The notes beneath the pieces are model-generated. The model searched no databases and was not told the DNA's origin. It worked only from the letters and a program-made list of their open reading frames with translations. Both the position numbers and the translations under genes were made by a program. Below, piece by piece: positions 1-6,166 of a stretch of DNA of 9,471 nucleotides; the stretch's first letter is position 1, and the number at the start of each line of letters is the position of its first letter. This DNA comes from Roseovarius sp. (GTDB lineage Bacteria; Pseudomonadota; Alphaproteobacteria; Rhodobacterales; Rhodobacteraceae): the NCBI GenBank assembly GCA_021767845.1, contig JAASSQ010000110.1:1-9471 (forward strand), given 5' to 3'.

Positions 1-16
1 ACGGGAGAGCCCGACC

Positions 17-823
17 CTAGCGGATCAGGTTCATGCGCAGTTTCAGGCCCGGCCGCGCCTCTTGCGGGAGGTGGCGGTTCAGGCGGCGGTTGATGAGGCC
101 GAACAGCGCCAGGATCACCAGCGTCAGCAGGATGAAATAGCCCGCAAGGATCGGGTAGGGCACGAAGGGGTTGAATGTCTTGTCGGCGAAGTAATTGGCG
201 TAGTAGAGCGCATCGCCGCGCTGCTGCCACGCGGGAAAGCCCGAGAAGAACACCAGCGTGGTCGCATGAAAGAGGAAGATCGCCTCGTTCGTGTAGGCGG
301 GCCAGGCCAGCCGCAGCATGGTGGGCCAGACGATCCGGCGAAAGCGCGGCCAGCCGGAGAAGCCATAGGCGTCGGCGGCCTCGACATCGCCCTTGGGGAT
401 CGAGCGCAAAGCGCCGTAGAAAATCTCACCCGAATAGGCGGCGGTGTTGAAGAACAGCACGATCAGCGCCCCGAGCCACGCCGAGGTGAAGGGATCGAAG
501 ACCGGGCTGACCGATTTCAGCGACAGGAAGGCGAAATAGGCGAAAAAGAACTGGATGAAGAGCGGCGAGCCACGGAAGATGAAGATGAACCACTCGCTGA
601 GCTTGCGGATCAAACGGTTGCGCGCGCCCTTGCCGAGCGCGAGCGCCGTGGCCAGGAAGAACCCCGCCAGCAGCGCGAGCGTGCCGAAATAGATGTTCCA
701 GATCAGCCCCGAGCCGATCAGGGTGACCTGTTCGCACAGGGTGAAATCCTCGCGCGGGAGCAGTCGTTCGCCGATGCCGATGGCGCGCAGTGCGTAATCC
801 TGAACCGTCTGCCAGCAGCTCAT
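17..823 (-). CDS. Polar amino-acid ABC transporter permease (HisM-like)
   Basis: Inner-membrane permease of a polar amino-acid importer of the HisM/ArtM type, 268 aa. Hydrophobic segments lie at about residues 40-63, 78-103, 114-130, 183-196 and 224-245. The cytoplasmic EAA loop that docks on the ATPase is visible as EAADAYG at residues 148-154, followed by the expected IVWP about ten residues later. I chose the ATG at 823 because it overlaps the stop of the preceding permease gene as ATGA (820-823), which indicates translational coupling. The open frame runs about 100 codons further upstream, but that part lies inside the upstream gene and reads as proline/arginine-rich shadow sequence. About 40 residues precede the first membrane span, which is longer than in enteric HisM. 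It should form a heterodimer with the permease encoded just upstream. The family call is firm; the substrate is inferred from the binding protein in the same cassette. Confidence 0.93.
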   Translation of the reverse strand: MSCWQTVQDYALRAIGIGERLLPREDFTLCEQVTLIGSGLIWNIYFGTLALLAGFFLATALALGKGARNRLIRKLSEWFIFIFRGSPLFIQFFFAYFAFLSLKSVSPVFDPFTSAWLGALIVLFFNTAAYSGEIFYGALRSIPKGDVEAADAYGFSGWPRFRRIVWPTMLRLAWPAYTNEAIFLFHATTLVFFSGFPAWQQRGDALYYANYFADKTFNPFVPYPILAGYFILLTLVILALFGLINRRLNRHLPQEARPGLKLRMNLIR

Positions 824-1704
824 GCCGGGGCCTTTCGCTGTGCTTCGCCGCCGGTGGTGGCCTGGCCGTGGGTGAGTTTCTGCATCAGCCGTTCCAGGAA
901 GATTTCCGACACCCGCGTGAAGGCGAGGTAGAAGACCAGGAGCGCCAGGAAATACCACATGCGCCAGTCGCCATGCGGATAATCGGTAAAGCGCGGATTG
1001 GCCGTGCCGCCCAGTTCGCGCGCCCAATAGACGATATCCTCGACCCCCAGCAGGAACAGGAGCGGCGTCGCCTTGATGAGCACCATCCACAGGTTGCTGA
1101 GGCCGGGCAGGGCATAGACCCACATCTGCGGCACGAGGATGCGCCAGAAGGTCTGCCGCCGGGTCATGCCATAGGCGGCGGCCGTTTCAAGCTGCGCGTG
1201 GGGCACGGCGCGCATCGCGCCGAACAGGACGTTGGCGGCAAAGGCGCCGAAGACGATGGCGAAGGTCAGCACCGCCACGAAGAAGCCGTAGGTTTCATGC
1301 ACCCATTGCGGGGCGTCGCCAAGCGGCAGCTTGGCCTGCGGGCAGACCACGAAATCGTTGCCCTGGCGGATCGGTTCGCTCCAATCCGGGCACAGCACCT
1401 GGTGGCGGGTCCATTCGAAGGCCTGGTCGAGCGCGATCACGAAGAACAGGAAAAAGGCGATGTCGGGCACGCCGCGCACAATGGCGATATAGCCCTTGCC
1501 CAGCCAGCTGACTGGGGCGATGCGCGAACGCGCCGCCGCCGCCCCGCCGAAGCCGAACAGGAGCGCCGTGGGCGCGGTGATCGCCAGCAGCAGGAGCACC
1601 GTGCCGAAGCTGACGTAGAACGCCATGTGCTTGCCCGTCGTCAGGTAGCACGACAGCCACGTCAGGCCGGACAGCGTTTGCGGGTCGGTGCAGTAGGAAA
1701 ACAT
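820..1704 (-). CDS. Polar amino-acid ABC transporter permease (HisQ-like) with a long inter-helix loop
   Basis: First of two permease subunits of the amino-acid importer, 294 aa, which is longer than the roughly 230 aa of enteric HisQ. Hydrophobic segments lie at about residues 30-55, 80-93, 139-165, 197-220 and 248-268. The EAA loop appears as ETAAAYG at 173-179, followed by RILVP at 188-192. The extra length is mostly a hydrophilic stretch at about 94-137 between two predicted helices, carrying cysteines 105 and 121, plus a polar C-terminal tail (about 275-294). The ATG at 1704 has no good Shine-Dalgarno sequence in front of it, and a strong hairpin lies 20 nt upstream, so translation may be weaker than for the binding protein. 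The stop overlaps the next permease start by 4 nt. Family assignment is firm; the role of the loop is unknown. Confidence 0.93.
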   Translation of the reverse strand: MFSYCTDPQTLSGLTWLSCYLTTGKHMAFYVSFGTVLLLLAITAPTALLFGFGGAAAARSRIAPVSWLGKGYIAIVRGVPDIAFFLFFVIALDQAFEWTRHQVLCPDWSEPIRQGNDFVVCPQAKLPLGDAPQWVHETYGFFVAVLTFAIVFGAFAANVLFGAMRAVPHAQLETAAAYGMTRRQTFWRILVPQMWVYALPGLSNLWMVLIKATPLLFLLGVEDIVYWARELGGTANPRFTDYPHGDWRMWYFLALLVFYLAFTRVSEIFLERLMQKLTHGQATTGGEAQRKAPA

Positions 1705-1723
1705 CTGGGGCGCCCGGAAATGC

Positions 1724-1747
1724 GCGGGGGCCGCTGCCGGCCCCCGC
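1724..1747 (-). promoter_or_regulatory. Intercistronic GC hairpin after the binding-protein gene
   Basis: A perfect 9-bp stem (1724-1732 pairing with 1739-1747) with a 6-nt loop lies in the 56-nt gap between the binding-protein stop (1761) and the first permease start (1704). No U tract follows on the minus strand, so it is not a classical terminator. In many ABC operons such a stem protects the 3' end of the binding-protein mRNA or partly stops transcription, so that binding protein exceeds membrane components. That role is inferred here. Confidence 0.65.
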
Positions 1748-1760
1748 CTGGATCACAAGA

Positions 1761-2477
1761 TCAGAACGTCGAGGCGACATCCCATTTCTTGATGAGTTCG
1801 TTCAGGCTGCCATCGTCCTTCATCGACTGGATGGCGGCGTCGAACGTCTCTTTCAGTTCGGTGTCGGATTCACGCACACCCATGCCGACGCCGCCGCCCA
1901 GGGCCACGTCGGGGCCGACGATCATCAGGTCGGGGTCTTCCTCGGCCACGGGGGTCAGGAAGGACTTGTCGGCCAGCACCGCGTCGGCCTCGCCGTTGCG
2001 CACGGCGGCGATGGTTTCCTCGGGCGTGGCGAATTCGACCAGCGTCGCGCCCTGCTCGGCGATGTAGCCGGCCTGGATCGTGCCCGACTGCGCGGCGATC
2101 ACGCCGTTCTGCAGGTCCACGTCCTCGGACATGGCGAGATAGGCCGAGGGATCGGGCGGCGTGTAGTTCTGGGTGAAGTCGATCACCTCGTCGCGCTCGT
2201 CGGTGATCGACATGCCGGCGATGATGACATCGTAGTTGCCCGACACGAGGTTGGGGATGATCGAATCCCACTCGTTCGTGACCCATTCGCAGGTCAGCTC
2301 GGCGCGCTTGCACAGCTCGTCGCCAAGCTCGCGCTCGAAGCCGTCAACCTCGCCCGAATCGTTGATGAAGTTCCACGGAGGATAGGCGCCCTCGGTGCCC
2401 ATGCGGACCACGTCCTGCGCCATGGCGAAGCTGGCCGAGAATGCCAGCGCCGCGGTGGAAAGAATGATTTTTTTCAT
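1761..2477 (-). CDS. Periplasmic polar amino-acid binding protein (LAO/HisJ-type, SBP_bac_3)
   Basis: Extracytoplasmic solute receptor of the importer, 238 aa. Residues 1-20 form a Sec signal peptide (MKK start, hydrophobic core, AMA before Gln21). The mature part follows the ArgT/HisJ pattern: GTEGAYPPW near 27-35, VDGFERELGDELCKR at 44-58, a cysteine pair at 56 and 63 matching the disulfide of the LAO/HisJ proteins, SITDERDEVIDFT at 90-102 with the carboxylate-binding Arg95, AQSGT at 129-133, and Asp165 in GEADAVLAD. The ATG at 2477 is backed by a good Shine-Dalgarno sequence 7 nt upstream. The gene follows the ATPase after 26 nt and is followed by a hairpin. The motif set suggests basic or other polar amino acids (Lys/Arg/Orn/His, perhaps octopine), but sequence alone does not fix the ligand. 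Confidence 0.94.
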   Translation of the reverse strand: MKKIILSTAALAFSASFAMAQDVVRMGTEGAYPPWNFINDSGEVDGFERELGDELCKRAELTCEWVTNEWDSIIPNLVSGNYDVIIAGMSITDERDEVIDFTQNYTPPDPSAYLAMSEDVDLQNGVIAAQSGTIQAGYIAEQGATLVEFATPEETIAAVRNGEADAVLADKSFLTPVAEEDPDLMIVGPDVALGGGVGMGVRESDTELKETFDAAIQSMKDDGSLNELIKKWDVASTF

Positions 2478-2484
2478 GAGGTTA

Positions 2485-2490
2485 CTCCCT
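2485..2490 (-). promoter_or_regulatory. Shine-Dalgarno for the binding-protein gene
   Basis: AGGGAG on the minus strand ends 7 nt before the ATG at 2477. It is the strongest ribosome site in the cassette, which fits the usual excess of binding protein over the permeases. Confidence 0.7.
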
Positions 2491-2503
2491 TTGGTTCATG
2501 TTG

Positions 2504-3280
2504 TCAGGCGGCCATGGTCGAGCTGAGAAACTGCCGCAGCCGGTCGGATTCGGGGGCGCTGAAGAGGGTACCTGGTGCGCCCTCTTCCTCGATCAGCCCC
2601 TGGTGCAGGAAGATGACGTGATCGGACACATCGGCGGCCATCTTCATGTCGTGGGTGACGATCATCATGGTCCGGCCCTCGGCGGCGAGATCCTTGATGA
2701 CGCGCACGACCTCCTGTTCCAGTTCGGGGTCGAGCGCGCTGGTCGGTTCGTCGAACAGCAGCGCCTCGGGCTCCATGCAGAGCGCGCGGGCGATGGCGGC
2801 GCGTTGCTGCTGGCCGCCTGAAAGCTGCGCGGGGTAGGCCGTGCACTTGTCGCCGATGCCCACCTTGTCGAGATAGCCGCGCGCGGCCTCTTCCGCCTCG
2901 GCGCGGTCGCGGCCCAGCACGGTGACCGGCGCCTCCATCACGTTTTCCAGGATCGTCATGTGCGCCCACAGATTGAACTGCTGGAATACCATCGACAGGT
3001 TGGTGCGGATGCGCAGAACCTGCCGGAAATCGGCCGGGTGGCGGTGCAGCCCCTCGCCCTTCCACAGGACGGGCTCGCCCTTGAACAGGATGTCGCCCTG
3101 CTGGCTGTCCTCCAGCAGGTTGGCGCAGCGCAGGATGGTGGATTTGCCCGACCCGGAACTGCCGATCAGCGAGACCACGTCGCCCTTCCGGGCGGTGATA
3201 TCGACGCCCTTGATGACCTCGAGCGCGCCATAGGCCTTGTGCAGATTGCGGATTTCGATGACGGGCGTGTCAGTGGGCAA
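2504..3280 (-). CDS. Amino-acid ABC transporter ATP-binding protein (HisP/GlnQ-like)
   Basis: Cytoplasmic ATPase that powers the importer, 258 aa from the start used here, the usual family size. All nucleotide-binding motifs are present: Walker A GSSGSGKST at 40-48, Q-loop Gln100 in MVFQQFN, signature LSGGQQQR at 153-160, Walker B LLFDEP at 174-179, D-loop SALDPE and switch His210 in VTHD. The start is uncertain. There is no in-frame ATG or GTG near the conserved beginning (PVIEIRNLHKAYG). In-frame candidates are TTG at 3280, CTG at 3286, ACG at 3289 and TTG at 3352. I give the TTG at 3280 because it leaves the normal N-terminus, although the best Shine-Dalgarno sequence (3298-3303) is better placed for the ACG or CTG. 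It is the first gene of the four-gene cassette and its stop lies 26 nt before the binding-protein start. Confidence 0.92.
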   Translation of the reverse strand: MPTDTPVIEIRNLHKAYGALEVIKGVDITARKGDVVSLIGSSGSGKSTILRCANLLEDSQQGDILFKGEPVLWKGEGLHRHPADFRQVLRIRTNLSMVFQQFNLWAHMTILENVMEAPVTVLGRDRAEAEEAARGYLDKVGIGDKCTAYPAQLSGGQQQRAAIARALCMEPEALLFDEPTSALDPELEQEVVRVIKDLAAEGRTMMIVTHDMKMAADVSDHVIFLHQGLIEEEGAPGTLFSAPESDRLRQFLSSTMAA

Positions 3281-3297
3281 GGGCAGCGTCCGTTTGT

Positions 3298-3303
3298 TCC
3301 TCT
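3298..3303 (-). promoter_or_regulatory. Shine-Dalgarno bearing on the ATPase start
   Basis: AGAGGA on the minus strand. The spacer is 8 nt to an in-frame ACG (3289), 11 nt to CTG (3286) and 17 nt to TTG (3280). If this is the ribosome site, the start is probably ACG or CTG rather than the TTG that gene callers would pick. Confidence 0.45.
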
Positions 3304-3393
3304 GGTCTGACCCGACAATAGGACGGAAAAAAACGCATGATGCAACTTGCAAAATGGGCGTTGTGGCGGATTTCCGGCCGAATTGACGCGGGG

Positions 3394-4146
3394 TCAGGCC
3401 GTTTCGGGCGTGGGTGGCGGCGGGTTGGCCACGGCCAGGTAGTCCGTGGCGGGGACACGGGCAAGCCCGCGCAGCCCCAGCGCGTGCCGGTCCTTCGGCG
3501 CGAGCCCGAGGATCGCGGCGTGAATCGCCTGCGCGATCGGCTCGGGGTCGCGGCCGTGCGCGGTGATCCAGGGCAGGGCGGGCGTGGGCGGCGTGCGCGC
3601 GATTTCGCGCAGACCGGCGGCAAAGCTGTCATGGCGCTGGACCAGCACCCAGCTCAGCGCGTCGAGCGCGGCGATGTCGGCGCGCCCCTCGGTCACCGCG
3701 CGCGCCGAGGCGGCGTGCGCCCCGGTGCAAACCGGGTGGGCGAAGGCAAAGCCATGCGCGGCGGCATAGGCCTGCGGCGCGGCCCATCCGCTTTGGCTGA
3801 GCGCGTCGTTGTAGGCCAGCCGGGCCTGCGCGTAGTCGCGCACATCGCCGCGCGGATCGTCGGCCCCCACCACGAAGGCGCTGCAATACTGGCCGGGGGG
3901 GCAGCCGGGCAGCGCCAGGTCCGGGGTGCCGACCAGCGTGACCCGGCCATGCAGACGGCTGCGATAGGGAAAGCCGCAGGTCTGCGAGAGCAGCAGGTCG
4001 GGGCTGGTCCAATGATCCCAGGGATCACCCTCGCGGCAGAGGTTTTTCGGCCCCATCCCGAGCCGGTCGCGAATCCCCTGCCACAGCCGATCGGTGGCGC
4101 CCCGGATCTCGGGGCGGTCATACATCGGCAGGCTGGCGATCAGCAC
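3394..4146 (-). CDS. PhnD-like binding-protein fold without signal peptide
   Basis: A protein of 250 aa resembling the PhnD-type phosphate/phosphite/phosphonate binding proteins (PF12974-like). The supporting pattern is LIASLPMYDRPE at the N-terminus, a central DLLLSQTCGFPY stretch (50-61), and TGAHAASARAVTEGRADIAALDALSW around 141-166, where this family has a ligand-loop serine/alanine turn and the G-x-ADIA-x-D strand. The GTG at 4146 overlaps the stop of the TerB-like gene by 7 nt; CTG at 4143 would give a 4-nt overlap. Neither start leaves room for a signal peptide, and the first residues are already the first beta strand of the fold, so the product is probably cytoplasmic. No phosphonate permease or ATPase genes are adjacent, so a transport role is doubtful. 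The tail is proline-rich (PPPPTP). The family call is from pattern recognition; the ligand is unknown. Confidence 0.78.
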   Translation of the reverse strand: MLIASLPMYDRPEIRGATDRLWQGIRDRLGMGPKNLCREGDPWDHWTSPDLLLSQTCGFPYRSRLHGRVTLVGTPDLALPGCPPGQYCSAFVVGADDPRGDVRDYAQARLAYNDALSQSGWAAPQAYAAAHGFAFAHPVCTGAHAASARAVTEGRADIAALDALSWVLVQRHDSFAAGLREIARTPPTPALPWITAHGRDPEPIAQAIHAAILGLAPKDRHALGLRGLARVPATDYLAVANPPPPTPETA

Positions 4147-4583
4147 GGGCGCGTGTCGACCCGCTTGCGGGCAAGCGCGCTGTCGCGGTCGCTGACGCCC
4201 AGAAGGTTGGCGACCAGCCGCACCAGCGCGTCCTCGTCCTGATCGCGCGCACCATCGGCCAGCGCGACCTGCCACAGCGCCTCGATCACGCCGGCGCGTT
4301 CGTCATAGGGCACGGCGTCCTTGATCGCGCGGGTGAAGCGGACGGTGTCGGGGGCCTCGGATTCAAGCTGTTCGGCCTCGACCCGCAGCGCCTCGGCCTC
4401 GTCGCGGGACAGGCCGTAGCGGGTGGCCACGATCCGGTCGATCTGCATGATTTCGGTCGCGGCATAATGGTTGTCGGAGCGGGCCAGCCGCACCAACAAC
4501 GCGGTCAGCGCGCGCCGCGCATCCACGTCGTCGAGCTGTTCGGGCTCGGGCTGAACGAGCTTTTTGAGAAGGTCTGCAAACAT
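4140..4583 (-). CDS. TerB-like protein (first of two by position, second transcribed)
   Basis: A protein of 147 aa, all helical in appearance and without signal or membrane segments, of the TerB-like (tellurite resistance protein B/COG4103) group. TerB features are the acidic helix starts SDNHYAATEIMQIDR (36-50) and ADGARDQDED (109-118), followed by LLGVS (127-131). In the family these acidic positions bind metal. It is about 40 percent identical by eye over the domain to the gene just upstream, so the two are tandem paralogs. A 38-nt gap separates it from that gene, and its end overlaps the PhnD-like gene by 7 nt. No Shine-Dalgarno sequence sits at normal distance from the ATG at 4583 (GGGAG is 14 nt away), while a promoter-like pair could place the transcription start at the ATG itself. 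Function is unknown; the tellurite label is historical. Confidence 0.85.
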   Translation of the reverse strand: MFADLLKKLVQPEPEQLDDVDARRALTALLVRLARSDNHYAATEIMQIDRIVATRYGLSRDEAEALRVEAEQLESEAPDTVRFTRAIKDAVPYDERAGVIEALWQVALADGARDQDEDALVRLVANLLGVSDRDSALARKRVDTRPC

Positions 4584-4618
4584 GTGTCGGATATAGGCTC
4601 CCGTTGCGGCTGCGCCAA
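4584..4618 (-). promoter_or_regulatory. Possible internal promoter giving a leaderless TerB transcript
   Basis: On the minus strand, TTGGCG (4613-4618) and TATATC (4590-4595) are separated by exactly 17 nt, and the -10-like box ends 6 nt before the ATG at 4583. Transcription would begin at or next to the start codon, which would explain the lack of a usable Shine-Dalgarno sequence. The boxes match consensus only partly. Confidence 0.35.
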
Positions 4619-4621
4619 TGG

Positions 4622-5062
4622 CTATTGCAATTCGGCCTGCGCGCGGGCGCGGGCGGAATCGTTTTCGGCGTCGCTGAGACCGAGCGCCTCCTGTGCGGCA
4701 TCGACCACGGCGATTTCCTCGTCGCGGCGTTCACCATCCGACAGCACGACTTCCCACATCGCCTCCAGCGCGTCGATGCGCGCGGGGCGCGGCACGGCCT
4801 CGCGGATCAGGCGGGCCAGCGCATCGGTGTCGGGCGCGGCACGTTCCAGTTTCTCGCAGGTGGCGCGCATCTTGGCCGCCTCGATCGGGCCGATGCCGTG
4901 CAGGCGCGACAGCAGCCGGTCGATGCGGCTGATCTCCTCGAAGCGGTAGCTGTGATCGGATTTGGCGACCCGGACCATCAGCGCGCCGAGCGCGAGCTTT
5001 TCATCCGGTTCGGGCAGGGGCGCGGGTTTCGGCGCGGTCAGCGCGGCCAGAAGACGGTTCAT
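4622..5062 (-). CDS. TerB-like protein (tandem paralog, transcribed first)
   Basis: A 146-aa TerB-like helical protein, apparently cytoplasmic. Diagnostic stretches are SDHSYRFEEISRIDR (35-49), SDGERRDEE (108-116) and ALGLSDAEND (126-135), which align position by position with the neighbouring TerB gene. Shared blocks include APDT at 77-80 and the following amphipathic helix with REAVP/KDAVP. The N-terminus (about residues 10-20) is a proline-rich linker. The ATG at 5062 lies 5 nt after the DUF1330 stop, so the two are probably translated from one message. No recognised tellurite operon genes (terA, terC, terD, terZ) are nearby. The family call is fairly safe; the function is not known. Confidence 0.85.
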   Translation of the reverse strand: MNRLLAALTAPKPAPLPEPDEKLALGALMVRVAKSDHSYRFEEISRIDRLLSRLHGIGPIEAAKMRATCEKLERAAPDTDALARLIREAVPRPARIDALEAMWEVVLSDGERRDEEIAVVDAAQEALGLSDAENDSARARAQAELQ

Positions 5063-5067
5063 CGGCG

Positions 5068-5361
5068 TCAGTCCCCGTAGCCTTCGACGATCACCAGATC
5101 GCCGGTCGAGACCGGGTCGCGCAGGGCCTTGGCCGCCTGGTAGCCGGGCGAGTCGTAACAGGCCAGCGCCGCCGCATAGCTGGGAAACTCGATCACCACG
5201 GTGCGGGCGCGGGCCTGCCCCTCGCGGGTTTCGCGGGGGCCGCCGCGCACCAGGAAGCGCGCGCCATGTTCCGCGAAGGGCGCGGCGTTGGCGGCCTTGT
5301 ATGACTCGTAAGCCGCGGCATCGTCCACATCGACATGCGCGATCCAGTATCCCTTGGGCAT
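5068..5361 (-). CDS. DUF1330 domain protein
   Basis: A small 97-aa protein of the DUF1330 family, with a ferredoxin-like dimeric alpha/beta-barrel fold expected. The whole length is the domain: KGYWIAHVDVDD (3-14), YESYKAANAAPFAEHGARFLVRGG (about 18-41), then the conserved VVIEFPSYAAALACYDSPGYQAAKALR block (55-81) and the closing VIVEGYG strand. The ATG at 5361 has a Shine-Dalgarno-like AAGGGA about 6 nt upstream. It sits 15 nt after the secreted-protein gene and 5 nt before the first TerB-like gene, so it is the second cistron of the five-gene run. Members are often annotated as stress-related or possible monooxygenase-like proteins, but no activity is established. Confidence 0.92.
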   Translation of the reverse strand: MPKGYWIAHVDVDDAAAYESYKAANAAPFAEHGARFLVRGGPRETREGQARARTVVIEFPSYAAALACYDSPGYQAAKALRDPVSTGDLVIVEGYGD

Positions 5362-5376
5362 GGCGGTTCCCTTTCC

Positions 5377-6087
5377 TCAGAAGGCCATGGGGGCAGTCTG
5401 ATAGAGGATGTCGTCGAGCGCAATCCCGCCCGGATCGTCATTGGTGACGGTGATCGCGGCAATGTCGGCCACGCCCCCGGCCCGGCGAAACCCGAGCTCG
5501 GTCACGCCGGGATCGAGCCTGCGGCGCATCCGCCCGATCCGCGCGCCGGACCGCGTGTAGAAGGTGATGATGACCGAGCCCTGCGGGGCCGCGCCGCCAA
5601 GGGGCGCGGGGTAATCGCTGTGCACGCGCAGCCCGAGGGCGCGCTGTCCGTGGTCGAAGAGGATCGCCACGGCCCCTTCGCCGCGACCGGCGGTGGCGGG
5701 AAATCCGGCGGGACCGAGCGGAAAGAGTGCGTTGGAGCCAAAACCCCGGTGAAAGGCAATCGAAAGATTCGCGCCAAGGTTGTTTTCCGCCACTTGCAAC
5801 GGCCCTGTCGGATGGCCCATCAGGCGGTCATGCGGCGCGCCGGTGACGGCCTGCCCCGCAAGCCGCTCGGACAGCCAGGCGCGCCCCTCGCGCATGGGCG
5901 CATCGAGGCGGAAACCCGGCTCGGGGCGGCGGGGCAGCGTCTCGAAGTCGATGACGGCGTCAAGTTCTTGTTTCAAAACGGAATAATCCGCACGAGACAG
6001 GGCCGTCTGCGCAGCTGCGGCGACGGGCAGGCAGGCCAGCGCCGCGGCGAGAATCCGCCCAAATGCAGATGGCCATATCTCGGTCAC
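5377..6087 (-). CDS. Secreted beta-rich protein of unknown function
   Basis: An exported protein of 236 aa from the start chosen here. Residues 1-26 look like a Sec signal peptide: one arginine, then the hydrophobic run ILAAALACLPVAAAA, with cleavage likely just before QTALS. There is no lipobox at the cleavage site. The mature part begins with a short helix (YSVLKQELDAVIDFE), then alternates short strands and turns. Its C-terminal half (GSVIITFYTRSGARIG, ITVTNDDPGGIALDDILY) recalls the jelly-roll domains with a terminal D/N-D-I-x-Y strand seen in many surface proteins. I do not recognise a named family. GTG at 6087 has a well-placed GGGAG 5 nt upstream; ATG at 6102 is the alternative, adding five residues. 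It is the probable first gene of the run ending at 3394. The domain resemblance is an impression only. Confidence 0.72.
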   Translation of the reverse strand: MTEIWPSAFGRILAAALACLPVAAAAQTALSRADYSVLKQELDAVIDFETLPRRPEPGFRLDAPMREGRAWLSERLAGQAVTGAPHDRLMGHPTGPLQVAENNLGANLSIAFHRGFGSNALFPLGPAGFPATAGRGEGAVAILFDHGQRALGLRVHSDYPAPLGGAAPQGSVIITFYTRSGARIGRMRRRLDPGVTELGFRRAGGVADIAAITVTNDDPGGIALDDILYQTAPMAF

Positions 6088-6092
6088 AATTG

Positions 6093-6097
6093 CTCCC
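6093..6097 (-). promoter_or_regulatory. Shine-Dalgarno favouring the GTG start at 6087
   Basis: GGGAG on the minus strand lies 5 nt before the in-frame GTG at 6087. It would fall inside the coding sequence if the ATG at 6102 were used, and that ATG has only a weak GGAAAG-like site upstream. Confidence 0.5.
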
Positions 6098-6166
6098 AAC
6101 ATTTTGCGCTTTCCGCGGACAATCTGGACGCGATCGCAAATCAGATCCTTTGAACCCTGCACCTAC

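Noticed and set aside
790..2067. 425-codon open frame on the plus strand
   Set aside because: It runs antisense through the permease and binding-protein genes. Its composition is Gln/Glu/Arg-rich shadow sequence and it lacks a ribosome site.
3326..3352. Intrinsic terminator after the PhnD-like gene using the run of seven T (minus strand)
   Set aside because: The stems available before the T run are only 4 bp with tiny loops, and the T run sits where the ATPase leader should be.
3394..4146. Phosphonate uptake locus
   Set aside because: No PhnC or PhnE homolog lies alongside and the binding-protein-like product has no signal peptide. The adjacent ABC cassette is a complete amino-acid importer with its own receptor.
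4140..5062. Tellurite resistance operon
   Set aside because: Only TerB-like domains are present. None of the usual ter partners is nearby, and TerB-like folds occur in many unrelated contexts.
6103..6166. Divergent promoters between the secreted-protein and DUF4274-like genes
   Set aside because: No pair of boxes with acceptable spacing could be found on either strand. The palindrome GCGATCGC (6130-6137) is too short to call an operator.
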